DNA of 25,958 nucleotides from an uncultured Alphaproteobacteria bacterium (GCA_910584385.1 CAJUAK010000016.1:1-25958); one strand, 5' to 3'; positions 7,929-14,738 are shown, counted from the stretch's first letter. Notes: generated from the sequence alone by a model not told the origin. Translations and numbers: made by a program.

Positions 7929-8397
7929 AATCTTCAATTCCTGATTCAGAAACGATTTCACGATTTTTCAAAGACATTCCGGCTTCATGAACCGAGGCTG
8001 CCCGCCCGGTTTTCAACGGATGCCAATCCGGCAGGTCCAATCCGTTATCAAGCCGCCAATAAGCGCAGGTTTTTGGAAGCCAGCGCGGTTTCTCCCGAAC
8101 CGCAGACAAAGTGATGTCCCTGCAATCTGGAACTTTTTCAAAACGGTGCTGATAAATCCGGCACAAACAGCTGCCGGTTTCCAAAAAACGGCAATAGGTG
8201 TTGGTAAAGCAAATTTTGCCGCGGATTTCCAGTTTGTTCAAACAGCATTTGCCGCAACCGTCGCAAAGAAGTTCCCATTCTTCACGGCTCATATCCTCAA
8301 GCTTTTTCTTTTTCCAAAATTCTTTTTCAAAACGGTCCAAATGTTCATAACGTTCTTGAGGATTGAAATCTGCTTCCAAAACATATTCTTTTGTCAT
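7894..8397 (-). CDS. YkgJ/YcgN-family cysteine-cluster protein, 167 aa
   Basis: The family hallmark CDGCGKCC (CxxCxxCC) lies around residues 45-52. More cysteines follow (CFTNTYCRF, CLCRIY, DCRD, CAYWRL) in the pattern of the YcgN/UPF0260 proteins, together with a conserved DLPDWHPLKTG. These proteins are thought to bind iron-sulfur or zinc centres, but no activity is established. The ATG overlaps the stop of the preceding paralogue by 4 bp (ATGA), indicating translational coupling. The N-terminus is longer and more charged than that of the paralogue. Confidence 0.85.
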   Translation of the reverse strand: MTKEYVLEADFNPQERYEHLDRFEKEFWKKKKLEDMSREEWELLCDGCGKCCLNKLEIRGKICFTNTYCRFLETGSCLCRIYQHRFEKVPDCRDITLSAVREKPRWLPKTCAYWRLDNGLDLPDWHPLKTGRAASVHEAGMSLKNREIVSESGIEDYENYLVDWQDL

Positions 8398-8822
8398 AAT
8401 TCTGCATCCTCAATAACATAATCTTCCCAATCGCCGTCAGCCTCTTCCTCGTTAATGCAAAAAGGGGCAATCGTTTTTTCTTCAGGCAGAGGCTTCCCTG
8501 TTTTCAGCGGGTGCCAATCCGGCAAATCCCCTTGCTCATATAAAATCCGATAAGCGCAGTCAAACGGCATCCAGGTCAGATTTTGCAAATTTTCAGGAGA
8601 AAGCTTTAAGCATTCGGGAACCAGCACACAACGTTTTTCATATTCCCGGCAGGCGCAATTTGCCTTGTCAAAATATTTGCAAACCAACCTGGTATAGCAA
8701 AGCATGCCGCTGTCTTCATCTTCCAGCTTAATCAGACAACATTTGCCGCACCGGGTGCAAACTTTTTCCCATTCCTCAGGCGTGAAATCTGTTAACGCCT
8801 TATCCTGCCAAAAATTTCCCAT
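8394..8822 (-). CDS. YkgJ/YcgN-family cysteine-cluster protein, 142 aa
   Basis: It carries CTRCGKCC near residues 22-29, then CYTRLVCKYF, CACREY, CLKLSPEN and CAYRILY, the same cysteine spacing as its neighbour. DLPDWHPLKTG is identical in both. Its length is close to that of YcgN (about 150 aa). The ATG is three bases after the dnaB stop, so it is co-translated or coupled with dnaB. The C-terminus is acidic (EEEADGDWEDYVIEDAEL). The family is clear and the function unknown; a bound metal centre is an inference from the cysteines. Confidence 0.85.
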   Translation of the reverse strand: MGNFWQDKALTDFTPEEWEKVCTRCGKCCLIKLEDEDSGMLCYTRLVCKYFDKANCACREYEKRCVLVPECLKLSPENLQNLTWMPFDCAYRILYEQGDLPDWHPLKTGKPLPEEKTIAPFCINEEEADGDWEDYVIEDAEL

Positions 8823-8825
8823 TGG

Positions 8826-10304
8826 CTAAGCTCCAATTTGTTCCGGCAAATATTCTTCTTTTGCCAGATTGCCAAACTGGGCATAATCTCCGTTCCAAAA
8901 GAGCTGAACGGTTCCGGTCGGGCCATGGCGCTGCTTGCCGATAATAACTTCGCATATATTTTGCGTCGCACGCTTGCGGGCTTCCCATTCTTCCATGCGT
9001 TTTTGCAAATGCTCCGGCGTTTCCGCAGCTTTTTGCTTGGGTTCTTCATTTTGTAAATAATAATTTTCACGGAACACAAACATAACGATATCGGCATCTT
9101 GTTCAATAGATCCGGATTCGCGCAAATCTGACATAACCGGACGTTTATCATCGCGCTGTTCCACGCCGCGGTTAAGCTGAGACAAAGCAATTACCGGAAC
9201 ATTGAGCTCTTTTGCCAAAATCTTCAAACCGCGGGAAATCTCCGAAAGTTCCTGCACGCGGTTTCCTTCGTTTTTCTTAGAACCGCTGCCCACAATCAAT
9301 TGAATATAGTCAATAACAATCAAACCTAAACCCTTGCTCCTTTTCAAGCGTCTGGCACGGGTGCGGATTGTATTAATATTCAAGCCCGGCGTATCGTCAA
9401 TATAAAGGGGAATTTTCTCCAACTCCCGAACAGCCGCCACGATTCTGGTAAATTCAGAATTTTCAAGTTCGCCTGTACGCATTTTATGCCCGTTTGTCTG
9501 GGTAACCGTAGCCAGAATACGGCTTGCCAGCTGGTCTGCCGACATTTCCAAAGAGAAAAACGCCACACCTTTGTCTTTAGGGTTAACATTATTGCTATGC
9601 AGCATATAATCTGCCACATTATATGCAATATTCGTTGCCAAAGCGGTTTTTCCCATTGCCGGACGTCCGGCAATAATAATCAAGTCGGAATTGTTAAGAC
9701 CGCCGGTTTTATTGTCAAGCGCATCCAAAGCCGTCGGCAGCCCGGAAATTTTTCCGTCTTTCTGATAAGCTTCTTCAATATGGACCAAAGACTGGGTCAA
9801 TGCATCTGAAAAGTCCTGAAAGCCGCGTTGTGCTTCCCCCTGATCCGATAATTCAAACAAGCGGCGTTCAGCTTGCTCAATTTGCGCATTTGCATCGGAA
9901 TCAAAATCTTCTTTAACGGCATTGTTTACAATCTCAAATCCCGTTGCAATCAACTCGCGCCGCAGATATTTATCATAAATAAACTGGGCATAATATTCGG
10001 CATTTGTCAAAGGCGTGGCGCTGTCTGCCAATTTAACCAGATATTTATGGCCGCCGACCTCGGCAAGCGTTCCTTCTTGCTCAAAGTAATTTTTTAAGGT
10101 AATGACATCCGCTACATGCCCGTGCAAGATTAATTTGGAAACAACCTCAAAAATTTTTGCATGGATAGAGTCTGCAAAATGAATCGGTTTCAAGAATTCA
10201 GAAACTTTTTCAAAAGCTTTGTTATTTGCAAGAATAGCGCCAAGCAATGCTTGCTCCGCTTCCAGATTTTGGGGGAGTTCAGCCGGGTCAATTTTGTTTT
10301 CCAT
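8826..10304 (-). CDS. dnaB: Replicative DNA helicase DnaB
   Basis: DnaB is the hexameric helicase that unwinds DNA at the replication fork. The N-terminal domain (about 10-110) begins PQNLEAEQALLGAIL, typical of DnaB. The RecA-type motor has Walker A GRPAMGKTA (213-221), FSLEMSADQLASRIL, Walker B IVIDYIQLI, and LSQLNRGVEQRDDKRP followed by SDLRESGSIEQDAD. The length (492 aa) is normal and no intein is present. AAGGATAAATA precedes the ATG. It is the first gene of a five-gene operon ending in hydF. Three DnaA-box-like 9-mers lie about 95-120 bp upstream. Confidence 0.97.
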   Translation of the reverse strand: MENKIDPAELPQNLEAEQALLGAILANNKAFEKVSEFLKPIHFADSIHAKIFEVVSKLILHGHVADVITLKNYFEQEGTLAEVGGHKYLVKLADSATPLTNAEYYAQFIYDKYLRRELIATGFEIVNNAVKEDFDSDANAQIEQAERRLFELSDQGEAQRGFQDFSDALTQSLVHIEEAYQKDGKISGLPTALDALDNKTGGLNNSDLIIIAGRPAMGKTALATNIAYNVADYMLHSNNVNPKDKGVAFFSLEMSADQLASRILATVTQTNGHKMRTGELENSEFTRIVAAVRELEKIPLYIDDTPGLNINTIRTRARRLKRSKGLGLIVIDYIQLIVGSGSKKNEGNRVQELSEISRGLKILAKELNVPVIALSQLNRGVEQRDDKRPVMSDLRESGSIEQDADIVMFVFRENYYLQNEEPKQKAAETPEHLQKRMEEWEARKRATQNICEVIIGKQRHGPTGTVQLFWNGDYAQFGNLAKEEYLPEQIGA

Positions 10305-10339
10305 TATTTATCCTTCACGAAACAGATTCTTTTGTACCT

Positions 10340-10368
10340 GTTATAGCCAAGTTTTCATAAAACACAAA
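10340..10368 (-). promoter_or_regulatory. Candidate dnaB promoter
   Basis: On the minus strand the -10 TATAAC (10340-10345) is clear. The -35 is weak: TTTGTG with a 17-bp spacer, or TTGTGT with 16. It lies 36 bp before the dnaB ATG. Confidence 0.45.
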
Positions 10369-10396
10369 GACCTTTGCCCAAATAAATTTTCAAGCC

Positions 10397-10423
10397 TGTG
10401 AATAATGGGGATAACGGGGATAA
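10397..10423 (-). promoter_or_regulatory. Three tandem DnaA-box-like 9-mers upstream of dnaB
   Basis: Read on the minus strand, TTATCCCCG (10415-10423), TTATCCCCA (10406-10414) and TTATTCACA (10397-10405) follow each other without a gap. TTATTCACA fits the DnaA box consensus TTWTNCACA. The other two differ from TTATCCACA at one or two places. They lie just upstream of the candidate promoter, next to an AT-rich stretch (10424-10453). Confidence 0.5.
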
Positions 10424-10453
10424 GTACAGTTTATTAAAAAGAAAATATAAAAA

Positions 10454-10476
10454 AGCTCCCTGAAAACCAGGGAGCT
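10454..10476 (-). terminator. rpmB terminator
   Basis: A 9-bp stem (10454-10462 with 10468-10476) with a 5-nt loop is followed on the minus strand by TTTTTATATTTTC. It lies 16 bp past the rpmB stop. Confidence 0.85.
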
Positions 10477-10491
10477 CTCATCGCGTTTTTA

Positions 10492-10779
10492 TTATTTAGA
10501 AGCTTTGCTTTTTGCGATAGATTTTTTAATTTTTTTAGCTTCTTCAGTCAATTTGCTGTTGGAAGTAGACTCCAGATAGGCATCCAAGCCGCCATTATGT
10601 TCAATTGAACGCAAAGTCTTGCTGCAAACTTTCAATTTGAAAACTTTGCCCAAAGTTTCGCTCAACAGGGAAACAATCTGCAAATTGGGCAGAAAACGGC
10701 GGCGAGTACGGTTGTTAGCGTGGCTGACATTGTTGCCGCTCATAACGCCGGTTCCGGAGATATCACATTTTTTAGCCAT
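10492..10779 (-). CDS. rpmB: 50S ribosomal protein L28
   Basis: L28 is a small basic protein of the large ribosomal subunit. The N-terminus MAKKCDISGTGVMSGNNVSH is followed by NRTRRRFLPNLQ, the family hallmark, then KLKVCSKTLRSIEHNGGLDAYL. At 95 aa it is the length usual for alphaproteobacterial L28, with the extra C-terminal Lys/Ser/Ala tail. The CxxC zinc pair of some L28 proteins is absent. AGGAT precedes the ATG. The gene is monocistronic with its own promoter and terminator. Confidence 0.95.
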   Translation of the reverse strand: MAKKCDISGTGVMSGNNVSHANNRTRRRFLPNLQIVSLLSETLGKVFKLKVCSKTLRSIEHNGGLDAYLESTSNSKLTEEAKKIKKSIAKSKASK

Positions 10780-10824
10780 TTTTTTAATCCTATAAACATT
10801 ACCATAAATAAAACTTGTTGCTTG

Positions 10825-10853
10825 TTAATAGCTATAAAATCAAAAGAAGTCAA
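10825..10853 (-). promoter_or_regulatory. rpmB promoter
   Basis: On the minus strand, TTGACT (10848-10853), a 17-bp spacer and TATTAA (10825-10830) lie 45 bp before the ATG. Confidence 0.7.
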
Positions 10854-10948
10854 GCAAAAAAACGCCTCTTTATCAAGAATCATCGAGAATAATAAAAATT
10901 TTTCTGGAAATCTAAAAATAATTAGTGTAAAAAGATGAAAGTTTTGAT

Positions 10949-11025
10949 GTACCCGTAGCTCAATTGGATAGAGTGTTGGCCTCCGACGCCAAAGGTTGTG
11001 GGTTCGACCCCCGCCGGGTACGCCA
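10949..11025 (+). tRNA. tRNA-Arg (anticodon CCG)
   Basis: A full cloverleaf of 77 nt: the acceptor stem GTACCCG (10949-10955) pairs with CGGGTAC (11015-11021), with discriminator G and an encoded CCA. The D arm is TAGCTCAATTGGATAGAG. The anticodon stem TTGGC/GCCAA closes the loop CTCCGAC, giving anticodon CCG. The T arm contains GGTTCGACC. It reads CGG codons. Confidence 0.95.
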
Positions 11026-11061
11026 TAAATAAAACCGCCCTTTAGGGGCGGTTTTATTTAT
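11025..11061 (+). terminator. tRNA-Arg terminator hairpin
   Basis: A 16-bp perfect stem (11025-11040 with 11046-11061) with a 5-nt loop and a GC core (ACCGCCC/GGGCGGT) begins at the last base of the tRNA. The right arm contains TTTTATTTAT. It is symmetrical and could also stop minus-strand transcription. Confidence 0.8.
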
Positions 11062-11160
11062 GGTGCCCGAGGGAGGCGAAAACACAACGTGGGTTCGGGC
11101 TGAGTTTTCAGGCGAACGCCAGTGCGCCGGTGAGCCTTACCCGGTCTCCCCCTCATGTTT
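11062..11160. repeat. tRNA-tail-derived repeat cassette downstream of tRNA-Arg
   Basis: This is GC-rich non-coding sequence with no open gene. Just past the hairpin, the minus-strand reading TTCG-CCTCC-CTCGGGC-A-CCA looks like a truncated tRNA 3' end. GCCCGA (11064-11069) and TCGGGC (11095-11100) form an inverted repeat. At 11108-11131 lies a 24-nt core (minus strand ACCGGCGCACT...CGCCTGA) that recurs with three mismatches at 13709-13732 beside tRNA-Gly. It could be a small mobile repeat, a tRNA relic or a small RNA. Confidence 0.45.
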
Positions 11161-11233
11161 TCCCTTGACATTTATTTTCTATGTGCTTTCAATAAAGGCA
11201 TATTAAAATTATTAGCCAAACAATTCTCAAATT

Positions 11234-11713
11234 ATGAAAAAACTGCATCAAATTTTGCACCGCGCACTGCAAAAAATTAAGAAACTTACTAAAAAACAGG
11301 CACCGCCTCGGCAGGAAAGCAATCCCGTTAAAGATATAACAATTTACCGGGGGCTGGAAAAAAATTTCTTCCAAAGACATTGTGTTAAGATGTCTTCGCC
11401 GCCTTATGAAAAACTGCTCATGGCTGTAATCACGCATCCCTCTGCCATCACACAAGAACTGTTGGAAACTTTTATCAAAGAACACGCGCCAACCAAAGAT
11501 TTAAACTTTTTTTTACATACAAAAATCTTGGAAAGATACCGCGGCATCGATAAAAATCTGAACGGTTTTGATTGTTTTACTTTGGGCATCAGGGGAATAC
11601 AGTTCTTTGAATGTTCATATCTGACCGAACAGGAATCTAAAGACCTTTCAAACATGGTAGAAAACCATATTTATCAGCAACGGTTTTACAATACTGTAAG
11701 AAGAGTGTTTTAA
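11234..11713 (+). CDS. Hypothetical protein, 159 aa
   Basis: I do not recognise a family. The N-terminus is strongly basic (MKKLHQILHRALQKIKKLTKK), followed by a soluble alpha/beta-looking region with five cysteine-poor blocks and a C-terminus rich in aromatic residues (NHIYQQRFYNTVRRVF). No signal peptide or membrane segment is visible. The ATG at 11234 lacks an obvious ribosome site. A TTGACA at 11165-11170 could be a -35, but no good -10 sits at the right distance. A clean terminator follows directly, which supports a real transcription unit. No paralogue lies in the window. Confidence 0.6.
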   Translation: MKKLHQILHRALQKIKKLTKKQAPPRQESNPVKDITIYRGLEKNFFQRHCVKMSSPPYEKLLMAVITHPSAITQELLETFIKEHAPTKDLNFFLHTKILERYRGIDKNLNGFDCFTLGIRGIQFFECSYLTEQESKDLSNMVENHIYQQRFYNTVRRVF

Positions 11714-11745
11714 AATAAAGTCCGTATATAAAACGGACTTTATTT
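11713..11745 (+). terminator. Terminator of the 159-aa hypothetical gene
   Basis: A 12-bp stem (11713-11724 with 11734-11745) with a 9-nt loop runs into a T tract (TTTATTTTTTTA). The left arm starts at the last base of the stop codon. Confidence 0.85.
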
Positions 11746-11810
11746 TTTTATAACTTTAAAAACATCGGAACAGGCTTATATCTTTTATAAATTAATATAG
11801 GAGAAGAAAC

Positions 11811-12797
11811 ATGACCAATGCCAATCTCGTGCAACCTGTTGCAGAATTTATTGAAAACCTAAACAACGCCGGCGGCAAGCCATTATACGAACTTTCCCCT
11901 GAGGAAGCCAGAGGCGTTCTTTTAAAAGCCCAATCCGGAGACACGACCAAAACAGAAACTGTTTCTGAGGAGATAAATATCCCGATTGGAAACGGGCGGG
12001 AAATGCGCACAATAATCATCAAACCCAAAATAGGGGGAGAGAGCCTGCCCATCGTTTTTTATATCCATGGCGGCGGCTGGGTTATGGGCGATGAAAAAAC
12101 ACACAACAGATTAATCCGCCAATTATCAGAAAGAATCCCGGCGGCAATTGTTTTTCCGGTATACACGCCATCGCCGGAAGCCCAATACCCTCAAACGACC
12201 AACGACCTTTTCAACGCGCTGCAATATATTTCAGAATATGGCGCCAAATATAATATGGACACTTCCCGGCTGGTCGTTGCGGGAGACAGCGTTGGCGGAA
12301 ATATGGCTGCTGTCATGGCAATAATGGCAAAAGAAAACAACAATATTCCGCCGATTAATTTTCAACTGCTGTTTTACCCCGTTACTGATGTTGATTTTAC
12401 AAACAAATCATACCAGGATTTTGCAGACGGCCCGTGGCTCACAAAAAAAGCAATGGAATGGTTTTGGAAACAATACGCCCCAAACAAAAAATCATATAAA
12501 GAAATTTATGCCAGCCCTCTGCGGGCACCTTTAGAAAAATTGGAAGGCCTGCCGCCGGCATTAATCATAACAGATGAAAACGACGTCCTGCGCGATGAAG
12601 GGGAAGCTTACGCCCGCAAGCTGAATGAAGCCGGAGTTGATGCCGTTTCTATAAGGATAAACGGAACAATTCATGATTTCTTAATGCTTAACGCCTTAGC
12701 AGAAACTTCCCCCAGCAAAATAGCTCTTATTTTAGCCGTTGCCACATTGCAAAATATCTTTGCCGTAATGGAGGAAAAAGCCGGCGGCGAAGATTAG
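11811..12797 (+). CDS. Alpha/beta hydrolase, HSL-type esterase family
   Basis: A predicted cytoplasmic carboxylesterase/lipase-like enzyme. The oxyanion-hole motif HGGGW (86-90) and nucleophile elbow GDSVGGN (Ser160; the family form is GDSAGGN) are present. The probable catalytic Asp is D258 in DENDVLRDEGEAYA and the His is H288 in GTIHDF. This order and spacing define the hormone-sensitive-lipase family (alpha/beta hydrolase fold 3). At 328 aa it is full length, with an N-terminal cap region and no signal peptide. The ribosome site AGGAGA lies seven bases before the ATG. The gene stands alone; the natural substrate cannot be read from sequence. Confidence 0.92.
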   Translation: MTNANLVQPVAEFIENLNNAGGKPLYELSPEEARGVLLKAQSGDTTKTETVSEEINIPIGNGREMRTIIIKPKIGGESLPIVFYIHGGGWVMGDEKTHNRLIRQLSERIPAAIVFPVYTPSPEAQYPQTTNDLFNALQYISEYGAKYNMDTSRLVVAGDSVGGNMAAVMAIMAKENNNIPPINFQLLFYPVTDVDFTNKSYQDFADGPWLTKKAMEWFWKQYAPNKKSYKEIYASPLRAPLEKLEGLPPALIITDENDVLRDEGEAYARKLNEAGVDAVSIRINGTIHDFLMLNALAETSPSKIALILAVATLQNIFAVMEEKAGGED

Positions 12798-12934
12798 ACA
12801 AAGCACTTTACATGAAGCATAATTTATGTTATACATAACGCAATAAAAGCATTATTATATCAATTACTTTAGCTGTAAATGATATCATAAGTTTTAGTTA
12901 AATAGAACAAATAAAAACTAAATACATTTTAATT

Positions 12935-13534
12935 ATGACAACATTTATTATTTTTTGCATCGTAACCGTTTTGGGTGAAATCCTCCGCCGTTACATCTTC
13001 TTTCTCCGTTGTGCTGACTGGAAAACAATCCTCGCTTATGCAGGGGGCAGCGGCTTGATCGCCAGCACCGTTTTACTGCCGGGCGCTTTTCTCCATTCCT
13101 GGTTCTTTAACATCTCGGCTTTCATTCTAACTGTCCTTTTTGATTATTTAATTACCCTGTTCTCTTGGGAAATAAATCCCCAAGCGGAAAAAATGGCAAA
13201 AGGGAAATGGTGGTTAAGCTATATAATCCCGGCTCTTATCTTCATTACTTTTTTCTGCATAATGCAAGAAAAGAACGACCAGAAATTTGAACAGCTATGG
13301 GAGCAGACGCCTGTCGCAACAATTATCCAAGATCCGATAATTGCTGGAAACGGAAATTCAACTAAAATTATTTTTGAAACAGATAATTCTGGCGATATCG
13401 TACAATATGTTGATGACCGCGACAATCTTGACCAATTAAAATTGGAAAAAGGCGACCAGATAAAATTTCTGAAAATAACATCGAAAAAAAGATTTGAAAT
13501 CATTACGCTGCGCGGGGAAGCTTATAAAAAATAA
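12935..13534 (+). CDS. Membrane protein of unknown function, 199 aa
   Basis: The N-terminal half is hydrophobic with about four predicted membrane helices (near residues 2-18, 33-53, 56-76 and 92-110). The C-terminal half (about 111-199) is soluble and charged, ending in a beta-rich stretch (DQIKFLKITSKKRFEIITLRG). I do not recognise the family. The preceding 137 bp (12798-12934) are AT-rich, with no gene and no convincing promoter, and no strong ribosome site precedes the ATG. A hairpin terminator follows. Confidence 0.65.
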   Translation: MTTFIIFCIVTVLGEILRRYIFFLRCADWKTILAYAGGSGLIASTVLLPGAFLHSWFFNISAFILTVLFDYLITLFSWEINPQAEKMAKGKWWLSYIIPALIFITFFCIMQEKNDQKFEQLWEQTPVATIIQDPIIAGNGNSTKIIFETDNSGDIVQYVDDRDNLDQLKLEKGDQIKFLKITSKKRFEIITLRGEAYKK

Positions 13535-13561
13535 CCTCTTGCAGAAGTAACTTCTTGCAAA

Positions 13562-13586
13562 AAAGCCATCCTTCCCGGATGGCTTT
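13562..13586. terminator. Bidirectional terminator between the membrane-protein gene and the tRNA-Gly region
   Basis: A 10-bp stem (13562-13571 with 13577-13586) with a 5-nt loop. On the minus strand it is followed by TTTTTTGC, so it stops minus-strand transcription best. It also lies 28 bp past the plus-strand stop. Confidence 0.75.
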
Positions 13587-13609
13587 GTTAGCTTTTAAAT
13601 ATTCATTCA

Positions 13610-13676
13610 CTAAAACCACTCACAAAAAAGCCGCCCTGAAAGGACGGCTTTTTGTAATTGGAGCGGGCAATGGGAT
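13610..13676. repeat. Copy A of a 66-bp repeat: terminator hairpin plus tRNA-Gly 3' tail
   Basis: It matches 13778-13843 with about three differences. It contains a hairpin (13622-13655) and the last 18 nt of tRNA-Gly in the same minus orientation (13659-13676), then diverges. It is therefore a duplicated tRNA end without the rest of the tRNA. Confidence 0.85.
13659..13676 (-). pseudogene. tRNA-Gly 3'-end fragment
   Basis: On the minus strand this is ATCCCAT-TGCCCGC-T-CCA, identical to the end of the intact tRNA-Gly at 13826. There is no 5' half. Confidence 0.75.
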
Positions 13677-13708
13677 GACTTCGTTCACTGCCGCTCTCGG
13701 CATTGCCG

Positions 13709-13732
13709 ACCGGCGCACTCCCGTCCGCCTGA
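13709..13732 (+). repeat. 24-nt core shared with the tRNA-Arg cassette
   Basis: ACCGGCGCACT, two variable bases, CGT, one variable base, CGCCTGA. It matches the reverse complement of 11108-11131 at 21 of 24 positions. Confidence 0.6.
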
Positions 13733-13753
13733 GCGTTGTAGTCGCACCCACTT

Positions 13754-13779
13754 CTCGTGGGTCCAAATCCCTGTCCGCT
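13754..13779 (+). pseudogene. Inverted, degenerate tRNA-Gly 3' tail
   Basis: The plus strand reads TCGTGGGTCCAAATCCC then TGTCCGCT. This aligns with the T arm and acceptor end of tRNA-Gly with two substitutions and a 2-nt gap, but in the opposite orientation to the intact gene. With the fragment at 13659 it brackets a segment of about 120 bp as an imperfect inverted repeat. Confidence 0.6.
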
Positions 13780-13843
13780 AAAACCGCTTACAAAAAAGCC
13801 GCCCTAAAGGACGGCTTTTTGTAATTGGAGCGGGCAATGGGAT
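13778..13843. repeat. Copy B of the 66-bp repeat, overlapping the intact tRNA-Gly
   Basis: It contains the tRNA-Gly terminator hairpin and the last 18 nt of the tRNA gene. See copy A at 13610-13676. Confidence 0.85.
13788..13824 (-). terminator. tRNA-Gly terminator
   Basis: A stem of about 16 bp (TTACAAAAAAGCCG.CC with GG.CGGCTTTTTGTAA) starts two bases after the tRNA end. On the minus strand the descending arm is rich in T. Confidence 0.8.
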
Positions 13844-13900
13844 TCGGACCCACGACATCAACCTTGGCAAGGTTGCGCTCTACCCCTGAGCTATACCCGC
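13826..13900 (-). tRNA. tRNA-Gly (anticodon GCC)
   Basis: 75 nt including an encoded CCA. The acceptor GCGGGTA pairs with TGCCCGC. The D arm is GCTCAGGGGTAGAGC. The anticodon stem CAACC/GGTTG closes TTGCCAA, giving anticodon GCC. The T arm is GTGGG-TCCGAAT-CCCAT. A weak promoter (TTGCAT at 13941-13946, 16 bp, TAATTA at 13919-13924) lies just upstream. Confidence 0.95.
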
Positions 13901-13998
13901 ATCATGCGAACGAGATATTAATTAACATATCATAAAAAAAATGCAAGTACTTTTTTTATATTTTTATAAAAAATATTTTTTATTGTTTTTTGAAACAG

Positions 13999-14697
13999 TT
14001 ACATCTGCCCTTTATATGCTTCCTTGCGCTTTTTACGAGACATGCCCCATAAATTTCCCCAACCATTCGCCGGCTGAATCGGGCTTTTTGATTTAAAATC
14101 AAAATCCCTGCAAAAAAATACGGAAGTGGTTTTTGTAAAATTATTCATCGGGCAAAACCCGTAAAAATCCACCTGCAGCAAGTTTTCCTGCCTTAAAATG
14201 CCTATAGCCTTCTTATATTCATCAGAGGTATTTGCGCGATCGCTGTCATCCAAAATTACCATACCGCCGGGAACCAGTTTTTTTACCGCAGCCGCCGCAC
14301 ATTCTGCACGCCGCTTTCCATCAATTACCACCACGTCAAATTGTCCATCCGTTTCAAGAATGGCGTTTTCATAAGCTTCGCCTTCCTCTCGCAATTTTAT
14401 TTCCAAATTAGGATGCGCCACTTTCGGTGAAAGCTTCTCAAACCAGCCCGGATTATCCTCAATGCTTGTAACAGACAAAGCCCGCCTTGCCCAATATAAA
14501 GAGGACATGCCGCAGCCATATTCAAAAACCTTTTTTTGGCTGTAGTCAAACTGCGACAAATATTCTATTGCCGGATAGGTATACCATGGCAGCGGATTTC
14601 CGTCTTTGTCAACACAGGCTTTTTCCTGAAGGCTGCGTTCAAAAGCAAAATCATCTCTCCAAATCTCAATAAAGCGCAAAAATTTTTCACTAAACAT
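13999..14697 (-). CDS. Class I SAM-dependent methyltransferase, 232 aa
   Basis: Motif I is VFEYGCGMSSLYWA (SAM-binding glycine loop). It is followed by an acidic residue at the end of the second strand (SIEDNP) and by FDVVVIDGKRRAECA and GGMVILDDSDR, the fourth and fifth strands of the Rossmann-like fold. The layout resembles small-molecule or FkbM/caffeoyl-CoA-type methyltransferases, but the substrate is not apparent. The ATG at 14697 is preferred over the TTG directly before it. No strong ribosome site is seen. The protein ends with a basic tail (MSRKKRKEAYKGQM). The gene is divergent from the DUF378 gene. Confidence 0.8.
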   Translation of the reverse strand: MFSEKFLRFIEIWRDDFAFERSLQEKACVDKDGNPLPWYTYPAIEYLSQFDYSQKKVFEYGCGMSSLYWARRALSVTSIEDNPGWFEKLSPKVAHPNLEIKLREEGEAYENAILETDGQFDVVVIDGKRRAECAAAAVKKLVPGGMVILDDSDRANTSDEYKKAIGILRQENLLQVDFYGFCPMNNFTKTTSVFFCRDFDFKSKSPIQPANGWGNLWGMSRKKRKEAYKGQM

Positions 14698-14710
14698 CAA
14701 ATCTAACCCG

Positions 14711-14738
14711 TTGAATAATCTTTTTTAACAGCTATATC
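14711..14738 (+). promoter_or_regulatory. Candidate DUF378 gene promoter
   Basis: TTGAAT (14711-14716), a 16-bp spacer and TATATC (14733-14738). The -10 overlaps that of the divergent methyltransferase promoter. Confidence 0.4.

Noticed and set aside
8826..10304. An intein in DnaB
   Set aside because: The protein is a normal 492 aa and its motor motifs are contiguous.
11165..11190. A promoter at TTGACA for the 159-aa gene
   Set aside because: No acceptable -10 lies 16-18 bp downstream (TTCAAT at best), so it is only mentioned, not annotated.
13662..13778. A functional tRNA on the plus strand, closed by AGCGGGCA/TGTCCGCT
   Set aside because: It is about 117 nt long, with no D arm or anticodon arm in place. 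The pairing arises from two inverted tRNA-Gly tail fragments.
13555..13824. An 89-codon frame running through the terminator hairpins and tRNA-Gly repeat copies
   Set aside because: It translates structural RNA repeats (its product repeats KKAALK from the two hairpins) and has no ribosome site.
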